Source of the DNA: Carettochelys insculpta
Lineage: Eukaryota; Chordata; Testudines; Carettochelyidae
Assembly (NCBI RefSeq): GCF_033958435.1
Contig: NC_134147.1
Span: forward strand, 40,852,001-40,916,000
Length of the DNA stretch: 64,000 nucleotides
Reading direction: 5' to 3'
The translations under genes were made by a program, and so were the position numbers. Below the pieces are notes generated by a model, which saw nothing but the letters and a program-made list of their open reading frames with translations, ran no database searches and was not told the DNA's origin. Shown here one piece after another: positions 11,340 through 24,299 of the stretch; positions within the stretch are counted from its first letter, which is position 1; the number at the start of each line of letters is the position of its first letter.

Positions 11340-13539
11340 CAGCAGAGTAATGAAGGGGGTGTGAGTTGTCTTCTTTACAGATGTTCTTTGCAGAGCAACT
11401 GTGCTCCCTGAGCAGAAGGACTCAGCCCAAGCAGGAGAGGACAGCTGGTTCCTCGCGCACCTCTCGCCTTTGGACACCCATCCCAAGTTATGGGCATGAA
11501 TTGACCTTAGGTTTGGAGTTTGTTAGTTGCTCTGCTTGTGCAATGCACTCACAGGCCTGATTCTTAGTTCCACTAGGGTGACTGCACACCCATATTAAGA
11601 ACCAGAGCAGTGTGAAAGAAATGTAGTGTTAGTAAGAACTGGGCCTGCAGAGCCAGGGATGGCCTTCTCCAATGCACCCTTTCCTATATGTCACAGCAGC
11701 AAGAATTGCTCCCCTCAGCATGGCAGTGTGATTTGTGTTTTGTTTACATCATGCAGAATGAGGTACTTAGGTGTTGCTTTTGTAAAGCTTCTTGGGAGAC
11801 AGTTTGATCAGGTGTTGCACAAGCTGTACGAGCAGCTGAACAGAGCCTGAATAAGCAGTTCTTTGAGGCAATAACTCACAGCACAGAAGCCAGTTCTTAT
11901 TGTTCTTACACATCAAATTGGGTATTATAGTAAAATACACGGTGGTTACCCCGTGGACTTATAAAAACAAAAAAAAAATAAGCCAAAAAGGAGTAACTCC
12001 CTTCAAATTGGCAGAATTTGACTTAGACATTTTGGAAATTTCTACCCTGTCTAGTATTATTTTCACTAGGCAGGTATTGACATGGCTGGGTCATTTACAA
12101 CACCCAGGCACACCCCTCCGCATTTGTGCTCCAAACATCGAGGTGAGAATTCTTTATGCTGACAGTAGCGTATGACATGACAGGCATTGACTTAACAGTA
12201 TAGCCAGCACCTGGGGGACAGGTAGGGAGCACCAGGTTTGATCACACTGCAGGAATTCACTACCCTTTTCTGTTCAACAGAGAAAATAAAAATATTTGAA
12301 AAAATCTGAAGAGAAGTATTCAGCGTTGGCTATAAATTAAACTATTTTGCTATGAGTCTTATAGGAAAAGAGAAGCATGTAGCTAATCTCGAAGGGAAAG
12401 ACAAGTAAGATGCTTGAGAAGAGCTGAGCTGCGCTGAGGAATATGGCTTCCATTTGCTCTGACACCTTTAATTATAACTTTTGATGTTCTGACATATAAA
12501 TAGCTAAAATGCGCTTTTGCATTCCCGTTCACGCATAAGGTTGAAATGTCATCAAGTTTCATTGGGATTGAGATGGGGTCCAATTTGTTAAAAATGCTTC
12601 ATGCATAAGAAAGTTCTGTGCACTCTTCCACATGGGAGTCTGTCTGTCCAATTCATCATGCGTTTGTCTTTCACTTGGAAAAAATCTTGACACACTGCTC
12701 AGGCAAGTTACTGAAATGCAGGGAGAGTAACATCAAAATGTTCAGGATGTCATACCCCACATGGACGTATTTGCACAAATACTGCTAAAGAAAAAGTGCA
12801 GATATTTTCTCATCTATATTTTTTTTCTGTTCCTTCTGGTGATCCAAAACCTGAAACCATGAAAAATCTGTCTGGTGCAGAGGTAAAGGTTAAGAAAACT
12901 CATATCCTGAAACTTCTGAAAGAGCCTTTGATAAAACTTCTAAGTTCATAGGTCTTTGACATAAATTTGGATTCAGTTGAAATGAAATTTGGAGATTTTA
13001 TATTTATATGGATTTTTGTAGACACCATCTAAATTTCAGGTCTGTGTTGTTAGTACAAAATCAGGTGAAATGCAGGCAATAATTCTTTGAGATTTCAGAA
13101 GCCTCAGAAGCACAAACCCACGCGCATCCAGTTCTCATAAAGGTGTGTATGGAAAGCTGTGAAGCAAAGCAACAGTTTTTACAGCAAATCTGCAGTGTAG
13201 AAGAGCATCTGTTGTTGTCCTAAGGTAAGATTCAGAGAGGTACAGAGCATGTGACAGGGAAATAAATCAAACACAACACTCTAATAGCATTCAGTGTGGA
13301 CATCTGCAAAGGGCTGGTTTAACAGGCTCAGAAGCCATGACATTAGCCACAAGAAGTAGTCCCGTGCTCTGAACCCCACCTCCACACTCCTGAGAGCACC
13401 AGCTTAGAAAAGAGGGTGCCCATCTAAGCTAGTGTCTCTGGTTCCTTATGCCCAAACCTTAGAAGAGTAAAAAGCAGACTGATATCCCTGAAAAATACGT
13501 ATCAATGCTTCATCTCTCCCAGACTGATCTACACTAAGC
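11340..13539. other. Unannotated intergenic stretch
   Basis: AT-rich sequence with no supported gene; open frames are short and lack recognisable motifs. Confidence 0.5.
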
Positions 13540-14460
13540 GATAAAGTCGAATTTAAAACTCTACAGTCAATTTTATAAACTCTCCGGCTACACCCCAGTG
13601 CTCAGTAAGTCCATTCTAAACAGCTGTACTGCTTGCTTACTTCCCAATGAAAGTACTCTAAAAACATCAAATTTGCAATGTTGAGCTAAAACAGCATAGA
13701 TTAACCACATTTAAAAATCAATTTTATTGGCCCCAAAAACTATCCCACAATGCCCCTTGAGGTATCCTTTCTGGTCATTGTCCTGCCCCTGCTGCTCTGC
13801 AGGTGAGCTGGAAGCAGTGTTCAGGAGCCCATGAATTTTGAGTAGATTTCCTTTCTTCTCTGGCCAGTGTGGTGAGGAGATGTACGGATCTCATCTCTGC
13901 AGCACACCTAGCACACCTTGTAGCCATGAGTTCCCAGGTTTACAGAAGGGCTCCAGCATGGAAAAATCAGAAGATCTCGGACCTCTTTTCAGTGTGGGGC
14001 AAAGAAGCTATTATGAGCCAACTCAAATCCGGCAAGAAATGCTGATATTTATGGCAAAATATCACTTTGTGCGACTGAAAAAATTTACAACAGGGACCCT
14101 CAGCAGTGCTGCATGAAGATCAAGGAGTTTCACCAGAACTACCATAAATCCAAGACAGCCAACAGTCAGTCTGGGGCATCTACCCAGAAATGTCTATACT
14201 ATGATGAGCTGCACAGTATTCTGGTGGCAGATGCAACCTCTTCCTCCAAAAGTGGTACCGACAGCTCAGGTCGTGGACGGAGTGCTGAAACGCATGATGT
14301 TGAGGAACTGGTGGCCAATAGAGGGTCCAGCTTAGACTTATGCCCTGAAAGCCAGGAACTTTTCATCAAGATGGAACCAGTAGAACCTGTCCCCATCCCC
14401 TCAAATCAAGAGGTGGCTTCAGAGGCCAACCCAGATGCTGGGTGGAACGCTTCTGGTAAG
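13540..14460 (+). pseudogene. Degraded Harbinger fragment with a Myb/SANT pseudogene
   Basis: From 13985 the plus strand reads DLFSVWGKEAIMSQLKSG, hits a frameshift near 14037, then continues NADIYGKISLCATEKI, QQCCMKIKEFHQNYHKSK and YYDELHSIL. This is a trihelix Myb/SANT domain of transposon type. An acidic tail follows (SQELFIKMEPVEP). The 5' flank, with CTACACTAAGCGATAAAGTC, resembles a Harbinger terminus; no clear right terminus was found. Confidence 0.7.
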
Positions 14461-15433
14461 GAGGCTTTTTTTCTACTGATAATGGTATATTGCAATAGTA
14501 TTGTGGAGGGTCTATGCCCCTTTCCCTTGGAATAGCTTGTTCATGTGCCTGGGGAGGGAGCACAGACAATGGCATGGCTCAACCAAGACAGAAAGCTTCT
14601 CAGGCATCCATCCAGCAGGGTGACCCAGTTGCTTTGTATGGGGACAGGGAGAAAGGGCAATGGAGAAGAAAAGAGAAGGAAAAGGAAGACAGAAGGCAAG
14701 GAGGAAAGGAAGAGGTTTCCTGCCATCAATCAGTCCTCTCTTCTAGCTGGGCTTTGCCCCAGCAGAAAATCTCAAACAATCCCCCAGCCAATGTTGAATA
14801 AAATGGACTGTGTTAGAAACCAAAGCTTCCCTAGGGTAAATTAGTGTCTCCGCCTGAGCAATATTGCCTCCAGTTTCTGAGTAATCTGTCACCATCCCAG
14901 GCTGTATTTCTACCCTGAAGCCATATTTCTATGATTGCCCTTTCTAAAATACTCTGTTTCTCTCCATTATGGGCTTAGGATTAGACAAAAATTTGTAGAT
15001 TTTGAGGGTTTTCAAGCCTTCATTTTTGGAGTTAAAATGGTTTGGAATACTCATTTGACCTTGCAAGACTTCTGCAGGTTCATTAATGACCATGTATTTA
15101 AATGTGTCCTTTTCAAAAGGTCCTGTATGTTCACTACTGCGCATCATCGTTATCTGAACTATTGTCAACAGTATGTACACAATCAATGTCCAAAAATTAA
15201 GGCACCAAAAATCTGAAATCAATGGGAGTTTTGTGTTGAATTACAAGTGGACAAGGCATTGGCCATTAATCTGTGTTTTTTATTTCTGTATGTAATTGTG
15301 TTATTTTGTAATACAGTTTGCATGCACAAGAAATGCCAGCACAAACTGTATTGCATTGAAAATATGTTTCTCACTTTGCAACCTTTCCTTTTCAAGATAT
15401 CTATGTAGTTCCATACCTTTTTTGGGACCCTTA
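14461..15433. other. Unannotated intergenic stretch
   Basis: A purine-rich run lies at 14640-14720 and the rest is ordinary AT-rich sequence. No gene or repeat was recognised. Confidence 0.5.
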
Positions 15434-15802
15434 CAGTACGTCTACACAGCAGCTGTATTTCTAAATAAGCTATCCACAAGAGCCATTCTGAAATAGTTAA
15501 TTTCAAAATAATGCTGCTACACGCAAAAATGCATTTCAAAATAGAGTGTCTACACACAGTGTATTTTGAAATACAGCCATTGAACACACTATGGCTTATT
15601 TTGAAATAGACTATTTCCTGTCTTAAGAGCAGCTATTTCAAAATAAGTTATTTCAAAAGAGACACTATTCCTCGTAGAATGAGCTCTACCAATTTCAAAA
15701 TAAGCCAACTGCTATTTTGAAATAGTGGTTGCATTGTGTAGATGTTAGGATAGTTATTTTGAAATTATTATTTTTAAATAACTTTGCTGTGTAGACCTAC
15801 CC
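15434..15802. mobile_element. Harbinger-type MITE with TTA target duplication
   Basis: The ends CAGTACGTCTACACAGC and GCTGTGTAGACCTACCC are inverted repeats flanked by TTA on both sides (15431-15433, 15803-15805). The interior is built of TATTTTGAAATA-type words, like the subterminal words of the autonomous element at 2290-6982. 369 bp, non-coding. Confidence 0.88.
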
Positions 15803-16571
15803 TTAGAGATACATGAATCATATATTAATTTGGGCAGCTCTCCTGAGGCACAAATAAAGGAATTATATTAGGTTGATAGCTTTTATCTTACATAAGATGT
15901 AGAGTTGCTTGATTCCACCTGTTTGCCTGCATCAGGATAATACCCTGCAAAGTGCATTCCATTTTCAAAGCTCATTCTGCTGAATGCAGGCACCCAATTA
16001 AATGTGTTCATATCCTATTTATGTAACCTTCATTAGGAATATTTACAACTTTCTTTTGGGGCTCTTCTCTATGACATGGCAATACATCCCAAACAGAGAT
16101 ATGCATACAACAGGGTCTTCAGGTTGGTGGCAGCTCTGAAGAATCAAGGGGAAAAATTATTTTGGTGTTAATCCAAAACAAAAAGTTTAAAAACTGTAGC
16201 AGGTTGAAAGAAAAAAGCATAACTCATTCTTCTGACCATCACCACAAACTTCCCAAACAAATTGTTTCATTTTGAGGTTTTGAAATTTTTTTTTAACTTT
16301 TTAAAATGAAACACTTGTAATAAAATTGAAGGACATTTTAAAAAACAAAGATGTGGTCTCAGTAAGTCAAAATGTTTCATTTTGAACAGGCTGTTTCAAC
16401 TTTCATGGTTTTTTGTCATAGAGGAACAATTTTGCAAAACTGACCTTATTTTTTAAAAAGTTACAGTGTCATTAAATTGCCAATATTTGCTGAAAAAAAT
16501 AGAAAAAGCATAAGACAAAAATTTTTGCCCAGCTCTACTTTCAAACACAACCTGAAAAACAAAACCGTTCA

Positions 16572-17243
16572 GGTATATTTATGCTGCAGTTGGATGTGCA
16601 CTTCCCAGCGTGAGTACACAGCGTGGGTGTTGGGTGACCCCAGGGCTTGGGGAGGCAAGTACTCCCAGTCCTGCCTTGTCTGAGTCCCCACTCCGTCCAA
16701 GGCCCCACCCTCCACTGTGGCCACTGTCCAGCCCCTGCCCTGCTCCCCTCCTCACACACACTACGGCTGCAGGCCCTCCAACACTGGACAGTGCAACCCT
16801 GGAGCTCCAGGAAGTAGCCTCCCCTGGCCCCAGAGCTCCAAAAGGTGGCACGGTTGCAGCCTGTCCTGGCCCTGGAGCTCCAGGCAGCCATGGAGCTGTA
16901 GTACAGTCTCCAATGGAGCATGGGCAGTGCCACGTGAGGCAGCTTGGGAAGATATTGCCTTCCCCTGCCTGTGAAGCCCGCCACCCATGGCAAACAGACT
17001 CACGTTAGTGCCACTCGAGATAGCATGTTCAAAATAGTATTGGGGATTTGTGGCATGGGTGACCCAGGCTAGCCCCCAGAGCTCAGATCCAAGAGGCCAG
17101 GTGATTTGGATGAAGGTGGCTAACTTTATGAGCATTTCCTGTTGAAACATCCCCACTGATGTTTTTGATAAGCTACTCATGCTTGCTTGAATCTGACTTG
17201 CAGGTCTGGGAAGGACACACCCAGCTGCAATGTAGACATAACC
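16572..17243. mobile_element. Probable Harbinger-type MITE carrying a GC-rich internal module
   Basis: The left end GGTATATTTATGCTGCAGTT and the complement of the right end (GGTTATGTCTACATTGCAGC) match imperfectly. A GC-rich module at about 16640-16890 gives long spurious frames on both strands. The direct flanks do not show a clear duplication. Confidence 0.55.
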
Positions 17244-17244
17244 A

Positions 17245-17440
17245 GTGCTCCCTGTAAGCTGGACACTTGTGCAGCCACTCAGGAGAGAGTCAAATGCCAC
17301 CCAGCTGATTAGAAGAGCACCCACAGCTAGGTTTTTGTTTCTACAGGTGGTGCACCTGCACATGCCTCAGTGCATATAAAATTATTCCACGTGTGAATGG
17401 TAACTATTCAAGCATGGATTAAAAAGATTAGAGGGAAGAT
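17245..17440 (+). mobile_element. ~180-bp dispersed repeat (CCTGTAAGCTG...GATTAGAGGGAA), copy 1
   Basis: It starts GCTCCCTGTAAGCTGGACAC, contains GCAGCCACTCAGGAGAGAG and GTGCACCTGCACATGCCTC, and ends GATTAGAGGGAA. The ends GTTCCCTGTAA and GTTCCCTCTAA (complement) form a short inverted repeat, as in a small hAT-like element. Confidence 0.6.
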
Positions 17441-20400
17441 TGGATATGACCTCATAGTTTTCAGTTTTCCTGAGTGTAAGATTTGTACCCAAGCATGCCG
17501 TTTGTTTAGAGTAAGTAGATCAGAACCCAGAAGTTTCTCAAGAAAGCAAGCCAATGTTGATTTCTAAATGCCAGAGATAACTGGGCCCCTTTCTCAGAAA
17601 CTTTGCTAAGAGGTCTGCCATTACAACACACACCTTTCTAATTTATCAGGCATAATGATGAACAGCATATAAAGGATATCTACCCATACAAACAGAGAAT
17701 GCAATTTTTATGACAGAAATGCATCTTTGGGTTTTATATAGTGTGTCTATTTACCAACGCATACAAGGGAATAGCTGCATAGCAACCTCCTTTTTTAAAC
17801 TCCATTACCTTGTCCATTGACACTTTGGAAAGCTCCTTTAAATACCTATGTGCAGATGAAGCAATGTGATCTATATGTTATTGAGAAAATAGATCCACTT
17901 CAATAACTGCATTTAAACATATATTTGCTTGTACCAGTATCTATCAGTCACTGAAACAAGGCAAAACTTCAGCGATTAACCCTTCATTAACCAGGGATAA
18001 AATTCAGTCAGTATCCATTATTCCTCTCTCCCCTCCCTCCTTTTATGTGGTTCTTGCCCTAGAAAAAACTGTTAAACAGAAGTGGTCAACTTTTTCACCA
18101 AAGACATTTTTAGAAACAATGACTTTTGTGAACAAAACAAATATTTTTGCAACCAAAAATCAGCTGACAGAAATTCCAGGTTTGATCAAGAAAATAAAAT
18201 GCAAAGCCTCAAAATTCTTCACAAATAAATCCTAAAGCATACAATAGCCACTACTGTGCAATCAAGAAACTAAAAAAATACTGCTTACTATTCGATCTAA
18301 TTCAAAGAAAATTTCCTGGTTTTGAAAACTGCTTTCTGTAACCAATTTAAATTTCCAGTAAAAAGTTTAAAAAAATTCTTACTTAAATAAAATTTTTCCT
18401 CAGAAATTTTAGTTTAAATGTTTGAGCCAAAAAATGTCATCCAGGCTAATTTGGACTTTGAAGACACCTAACCCATTCCCGAGCTGCATGACCATCTAAT
18501 CACATTCCTGTGGCTAACCAGGATTTTATTGTTTATCCCATTTCTTGAATCATTTTAATGAATTAGGAATCAGTCTGTGCACTTTTATGCACAAGTATAA
18601 AGTTAAGCATGTAAATAATCCCACTGAAGTCAGCTGAATTACTCACATGCTTCAAGCTAATTATGTGCATGCCTTTTCATAAGGTCTGAGTCCAAAAATT
18701 AAACTGATTAGTGGTCAGTTTGTTCAGTAAAGACAATCTTATACTCTGAAAGTATTAATGATAAGTAAACTTGGAATAAATTCAACACCACTGCTACAGG
18801 TTCTAAACCAAACTGTGGGACAGGTAGCAGCAGAAAGAGGCAGATGGCTAGGAGCACTATAGAGGGGTCAGGAAGGGAACAAAGAGGACGGTGGAATAAT
18901 GACTGCAGGATGTCTGGTTGATGGCAGTGTGAAGGTGAGTGGAAAAACAGATTTTCTGGAAAGCTTAACGAGAAATCACCTAGTAAGGAGATATTTGCAC
19001 TTCAAAATTTCACACTCATGTGCAAGCTTGCGCTCACCCCATTTAGTACTTGTTGCAAAATTAGCTTCCTAAATTCTTACCTGTGCTCCTGGAAGGAAAA
19101 TTTCTGAAAGAGAAAAGAATGAAAACCATTCAGACCAAACATCTCAAATAAGGAAAATCCACTCATGGGCCAAATATCAAGGTCTGGTGCTGAAGTTTTT
19201 ACCTTCTGTGCTTAAGACTTGGGGAAATCTGTAGCCAGAATTAAAAATGGTGGTGAATTTTAGAAGTCCACTATGCTCAGCTGTCCTTCTTACATGATGG
19301 GGTAGCTTTGGATCCCCCCCAAGTCTATCAGTTTGGTGATGATCAGTTATATCCCGTGTCTGAAGAATAAACAAAATATTTAAGGCAGTCGCAAACCTAA
19401 ATCAGGCATTACAAAACACTTGGTCTGATGAGAAACATCTGTGATGTACTCTTGGAGCACTAAAGGTAACTACCCTTCTCACAGATAAGTCAGCAGGCAA
19501 AAGCTGAACAGGGTGAGGTACCATTTTTGAGTGATGAGGATGTGACATCAGCGTTAGATGAGTGACATGGTAGAAGGAAGAAATCGATCAAGACAAATCA
19601 CGTGTTGTCTCTGGAGATTTATAATGAAATGGAGCAGTCCCTGTCATATTGCTATTGACCAAAAGTATCATTATAGTGAGGATTTTAATTGTAGCCCTCA
19701 ATCACTGGAAAAGTTCCAAACGTTTTGTCTCTTTTGCACGTTAATGTATCATTTATGCCACAGTATGTATGGATGGGCATGGCCGCATTTCCTTTGGAAC
19801 TTGAATAGCTTGTTAGGTCAAAATCCGATTTCGGTGTGTTTTATTAAAGTGGGGAAAATACTGATTTACAGGTTTAACAGCTCCTTAAAATGAGGTTACA
19901 GCCTGTCAAGCAAACAGTACATATACTCAGACTTAATGAGGCTTCCTCAAGCCACCAACTACATTTAGACCTGGAACACTGGTGCCTAAAATAAGGAGCC
20001 GCTAAGGCCTGTCAGACAGCATCTGCAAATGTAGGGCTGGGTGGTGCCCTTAAGGCACAACCCTCTGGTATGTGGGTACAGTGATATACTACTCCAGAAG
20101 GTGGTGTATTGTCTCCAAGGTGTGTGCTACCTCCAGGCACAGGGAGTTGCCATAGCCCTCTCCACAGGTGAAGTCAAACTATGCTGGCTAGTGAACAGGA
20201 CTGCTGGAACATGAGACTTACAAGTGCCTATGCACTGCTCCCAAGTGAATACTTTTCCCATCCAGCCCCACCAGCTCCAGCTTTTTGACCCATCCATTAG
20301 GCAGGAACCAACAGATTGGCCAGGACTGTGACCATAGGGTTCAGGAAGGGCACTAGAAGTAAGATGAAACTGATGACAGTGGGAGGGCAGGCTGGTGTCA

Positions 20401-22380
20401 GTGGGTGAGTGGCAAGAAGGAAAATCACCTCATTAACCAAAGGTGAGGATGGGGAGGGAGGGATATTGGAGGAGAAGACTTGGCTTGTTGGAGAGAGAGA
20501 GAGAGATGGAAAGAAGCAGGAGATAGAACTGGATGACAGGACTGGAAATTAGAGCTGCCCAAAAAAACGGTGAAAAACAGTCATTAAAAATGGCATTGCC
20601 ATTTCAACATTTGGAAAAACGTTGACCATGTTCAGGGAACCTCACTATGGTTCCCTCTGGAAAGGTCTGTATCCTCTTTCAAAATTCAGCCCTGGAAAAA
20701 AACATGAAATCAAATACATATTTACTGTATAGACTACCCAAGATTAAAAACTCTCCCACAATGTAGGGTAGTGGTGGTTTGGCACCTTGTTGTCCCTTTC
20801 CCCACAGCTTCTCCCTCTAATGTCCTAGCTCAGTAAGTGCTCTCAAGTGTAGAGCTAACCTGTTTTTGTAGGCATGCTTTGCTGGCTGGAGTGCTACTTC
20901 AGGTGTCCGGCCCTTCCTCCAAAGACTTGAGCCTTCACCATAGTGCCCCACCCCTTAAGCAGGCTGACAGTTGTGTGGGCTGTGATTCATGTTTTGATGT
21001 GGTCACACACTACATTGCCCACAAACTTGTCCTCAAACGGTTCTCCTCTGTGGGGCTATCCAGGTGGAGGGGAAACCACACTGGCACCAGTCTGGGACAA
21101 GCAGGCAGGTAAAATGCCTCAGGTGTGGTGAGAGCACTCTAGATGGGGTATGAAGCAGAGATCAAATCTTATACCATCTTTCTCCCACTCTGGTTCCATT
21201 CCCTGGCTAGCACATATGGTGGAAGGACCCTTTCAGAGTGTCTAGCACTGCAGCAAGGTCACAGGGCTGAAGTTGGAGTTGTTCTGTCTGCACAAGAAAA
21301 TGATGGAAGTTGGAAGGTTCCATAAAACTGTCTCCTCTCCTACTCTGCACAGGATATTCAAATGTCTCCCACTGTGTACCTAAAGTGCTGAAGATTTATA
21401 CAAGGTCACCTGTGGTACCTATAGCATTCACTGGTGTCACTAACCCAATATTTAAATATGACCAAGGATGGATGGGTGAGCTGAGGTGAAATAATCCCTC
21501 TTTCCTGAGAGGCTGGCATCATCTCCCATCCAACTTTCATCTCAAGTTCAAGTCTAAATTTTATCATATACATTGAGAAGATTGTAGGGGTTTTTTTAAA
21601 AAATCTATTATGCTTCTGAATGCAGAATTTACCTAAGTAAATAATTATTTTTAAGCCCAAGATTTAGGCAGCTTTCGTATTCTACATTATGCTAATGTTT
21701 GACAATTACCAAGTGTGGGTATCAGACAGTGGTTTTTTTTAAGTTTAATTTAAAGCAATTTGACATGGAAAGGTTATTACTTTAGTTGCCAATAAAAGCT
21801 GTACTTTTAACATAAGTGTACACCAAGCCCTAGGGTATGTGACTATTATCTTTTCTGCAATTATGTGGTGTTCTACATGAATGTTAAAAAAAAAAAAAAA
21901 ACCTTAGAAATATCAAAAGTACTAACTTACATACAATATAAAAGTTGAATAGATAAATGGGAAACCCACTTACTACAGACACAACATAGGTTTAGGTTTC
22001 CTCCTAGAGGTAATATCAGGAACAACGCCATCTGGTTTTGACTGAAAGTATTAATTCAGGTTCTATATGAGCACCACACATGCTGGGGGAGCAGAATATT
22101 GGTTTATTTTATAAACACTCTAACTTGAGATGCAGATGCGCTCATTTTGCAAGCTCACCAGCATTTACAATAAGGGCATCTTCTTTCAAAAGCTCCTCTA
22201 CCTTCTGTGCCTTCCACTTTAAAATAAACAGGGAAAAAAACATTTCCTATCAGCCATCTCAAGCTCGTTCCCCCTCCCCCACCCACTAACAAAAGAAAAT
22301 ATGGGCTTGCCACTAACCCTAGGGCTACCTTACCAGATTTTAAAGCCACAAAGTGCCATGGAGTATTTGAACTCACCTCC
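17441..22380. other. Unannotated intergenic stretch
   Basis: Nearly 5 kb of AT-rich sequence with no supported gene. It holds a GA run near 20490-20506 and a poly-A run at 21887-21902. I found no EEVS-like cyclase motif here by eye. Confidence 0.45.
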
Positions 22381-22505
22381 TGTGTAATAAAGGCCATTTA
22401 TCCAGAAAGACTGATCTAAGTCACTTGCCCAGGACCACGTAGCAAATGAATTGAGTGCGCAATGAATAAACCCAAGTTCTACTGAATCACTACCCTATCT
22501 CTTTA
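22381..22505 (-). mobile_element. MIR/CORE-SINE-like fossil
   Basis: CTAAGTCACTTGCCCAGGAC with CACGTAGCAAATGAA and CCCAAGTTCTACTGA follows the conserved order of MIR-type SINEs. It is strongly diverged. Orientation was judged from the conserved block only. Confidence 0.55.
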
Positions 22506-22609
22506 AGGAACAGACCATGAGGTACACCTCAGCAGTACCACCCCCCACCCCCGACTAAGGGCTTCTGCATGGAACCACTATTGCTCCTTCTAATAACACT
22601 GGAGAAAAG

Positions 22610-22781
22610 AACAAGAAGTCCTGTGGCACCTTATAGACTAACAAATATTTCAGAGCATAAGCTTTTGTGGGCAGAGACCCCTGTCACCCACGAAAGCTTA
22701 TGCTCCAAAATATCTATTTGTCTATAAGGTACCAAAGGACGACTTCTTGTTTTTGAAGATACAGACTAACATGGCTACTTC
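22610..22781. mobile_element. Fold-back retroposon with long target duplication
   Basis: The left arm has AGTCCTGTGGCACCTTATAG with GAGCATAAGCTTTTGTGGG; the right arm is its complement (CCCACGAAAGCTTATGCTCC, then CTATAAGGTACCAAAGGAC). The flanks match: TCTAATAACACTGGAGAAAA at 22589-22608 and TCTAATACTGGGGAAAAG at 22782-22799. Confidence 0.88.
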
Positions 22782-22799
22782 TCTAATACTGGGGAAAAG

Positions 22800-23490
22800 G
22801 GTGGTTTGCACACCAATCTTTAAGTGGTACAACAGGACAAAGGCACCACAGCATTATGCTCGTACAGCCCTTGAATAGAAATTGGTCTTCTCCCTCACCA
22901 AGTTACTCCTCAGGCCACAAGAACGACTATTACCTGTCATGAATTTTCCACACCGTTTGCCATCAGGACCAACAAACTTAAGAAATCTGCCAAGGCCAGA
23001 ACACAGAGTAATGCAGATACCTTAGATGAACAGGTTACACATAAGAGCGCCCCACACAGTAGCACAGGGGTGCTGGAACAGAGGGGATCGGGGCCCATGG
23101 CCATCTTCTTTTAACTGGCCATAAAGGGGAGCAGTGGGGGAGGGGCAGAGAAGGGGGAGTGGGAAGAAGTGTGTTTGAGAGAAAAGAGACAGCCCAGTAG
23201 CGGGGCTTTGAGAGTCAGAGGTAGAACAAGGCGAAGAAGGGGCAGGGTGAGGGAGAAAGCGAGGAGTGAGGGCAAGGGTAGTGAGAAGGGGTGTCGGGGC
23301 AGTGAGGGGAGGGCCTCAAGGGTGGTGGCATAATGCAGTGGGGGCAGGGCAGCTTTCCTGCCCATGCTTCCACAAGATTCATTTCTCAGGACAAAAAGAG
23401 ACTTCCGTGTAGGGCTGCAGACTAAGCAATTGTGTGACGCCCTGAGCAGTTCAAAGGCCCCCAATTCACTTCAGTTATGTCTTGTGGGCA
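22800..23490. other. Spacer with a G-rich block
   Basis: 23040-23350 is unusually G-rich (GGGGAGGGGCAG-like units) and gives a long minus-strand frame of low complexity. No gene is supported. Confidence 0.5.
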
Positions 23491-23660
23491 ACGTTCCCCC
23501 TGAGTTTGTTTTTTCCATCCATGTGCAGAATAAGTTTTGGTGTGTGCACTAAAGCAGGCACATCCATCGAAATACATGCTGCTCGCTGAGGGTGCTCTGC
23601 TAACCAGCTGTGCAGCATTTCAATCTCTCCTGCATGGCTACCCAAGCGCTCAGCGTACAA
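23491..23660 (-). mobile_element. ~180-bp dispersed repeat, copy 2
   Basis: The reverse orientation of the family begins GTTCCCCCTGAGTTTG, contains CCATCCATGTGCAGAATAAG and ends near CGCTCAGCGTACAAGGAAC. Confidence 0.6.
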
Positions 23661-24085
23661 GGAACACAGGGAGGGGATGGGGCAAAGATATTGCTGCATA
23701 GGTGTCCCATGGAAGAGCCCCCATCTCTGATTTCATGCATCTCCAAGCCAATGGAAATACACCCACACCCATCACTGAGGCAAATACTCTGCCACTTTTA
23801 CTATCAATTTACCACTGAAACAACCATCTAAAGTGAAAACAAGTCCCAGTGAAAAGATTAGGGACTGATGTGAAGGACACCTGTTATTGCCCCACTCAAA
23901 GGAAGCCTCTGAGCTGTGCTGCATTGTTAGTGTCCCTTTCAAAAGGCACAATAACAGACCAGTGTCTCCTGGCACCAAATTGGAAATGCTGGGGAGAAGC
24001 CTAATCACCTAAAGACCCAGCTGACATAAAATCCTCTATTTGTTCTGCAGGCAACAAAAAACCTCAGAAGGGTCTTGCCAAGTGT

Positions 24086-24256
24086 TCCCTGTAAGCTGAA
24101 CCTTTGGGCAGCCACTCAAGAGAGACTCCAATGCCGCCCGACTGATTAGCAGAGTGCCCACAGGTAGGTCGTTGTTTCTCCTGGTTGTGCACATTCACAC
24201 GTACCTTGGTGCACGTAAAAAATGTATTCTGCTCATGGATGGAAAAAATTCCATAC
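24086..24256 (+). mobile_element. ~180-bp dispersed repeat, copy 3
   Basis: GTTCCCTGTAAGCTGAACC and GCAGCCACTCAAGAGAGAC, then GCTCATGGATGGAAAAAATT. The right end is decayed. Confidence 0.65.
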
Positions 24257-24299
24257 GTGGCTGGAAATATTAGAAGTAACATTGGTTCTTCTCATTTGA

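Noticed and set aside
16541..17363. Open frames of 130-200 codons on both strands
   Set aside because: They cross a MITE and a GC-rich repeat and have no domain or splice support.
23111..23464. 117-codon minus-strand frame
   Set aside because: Leu/Pro/Ser-rich product of a G-rich repeat, no homology recognised.
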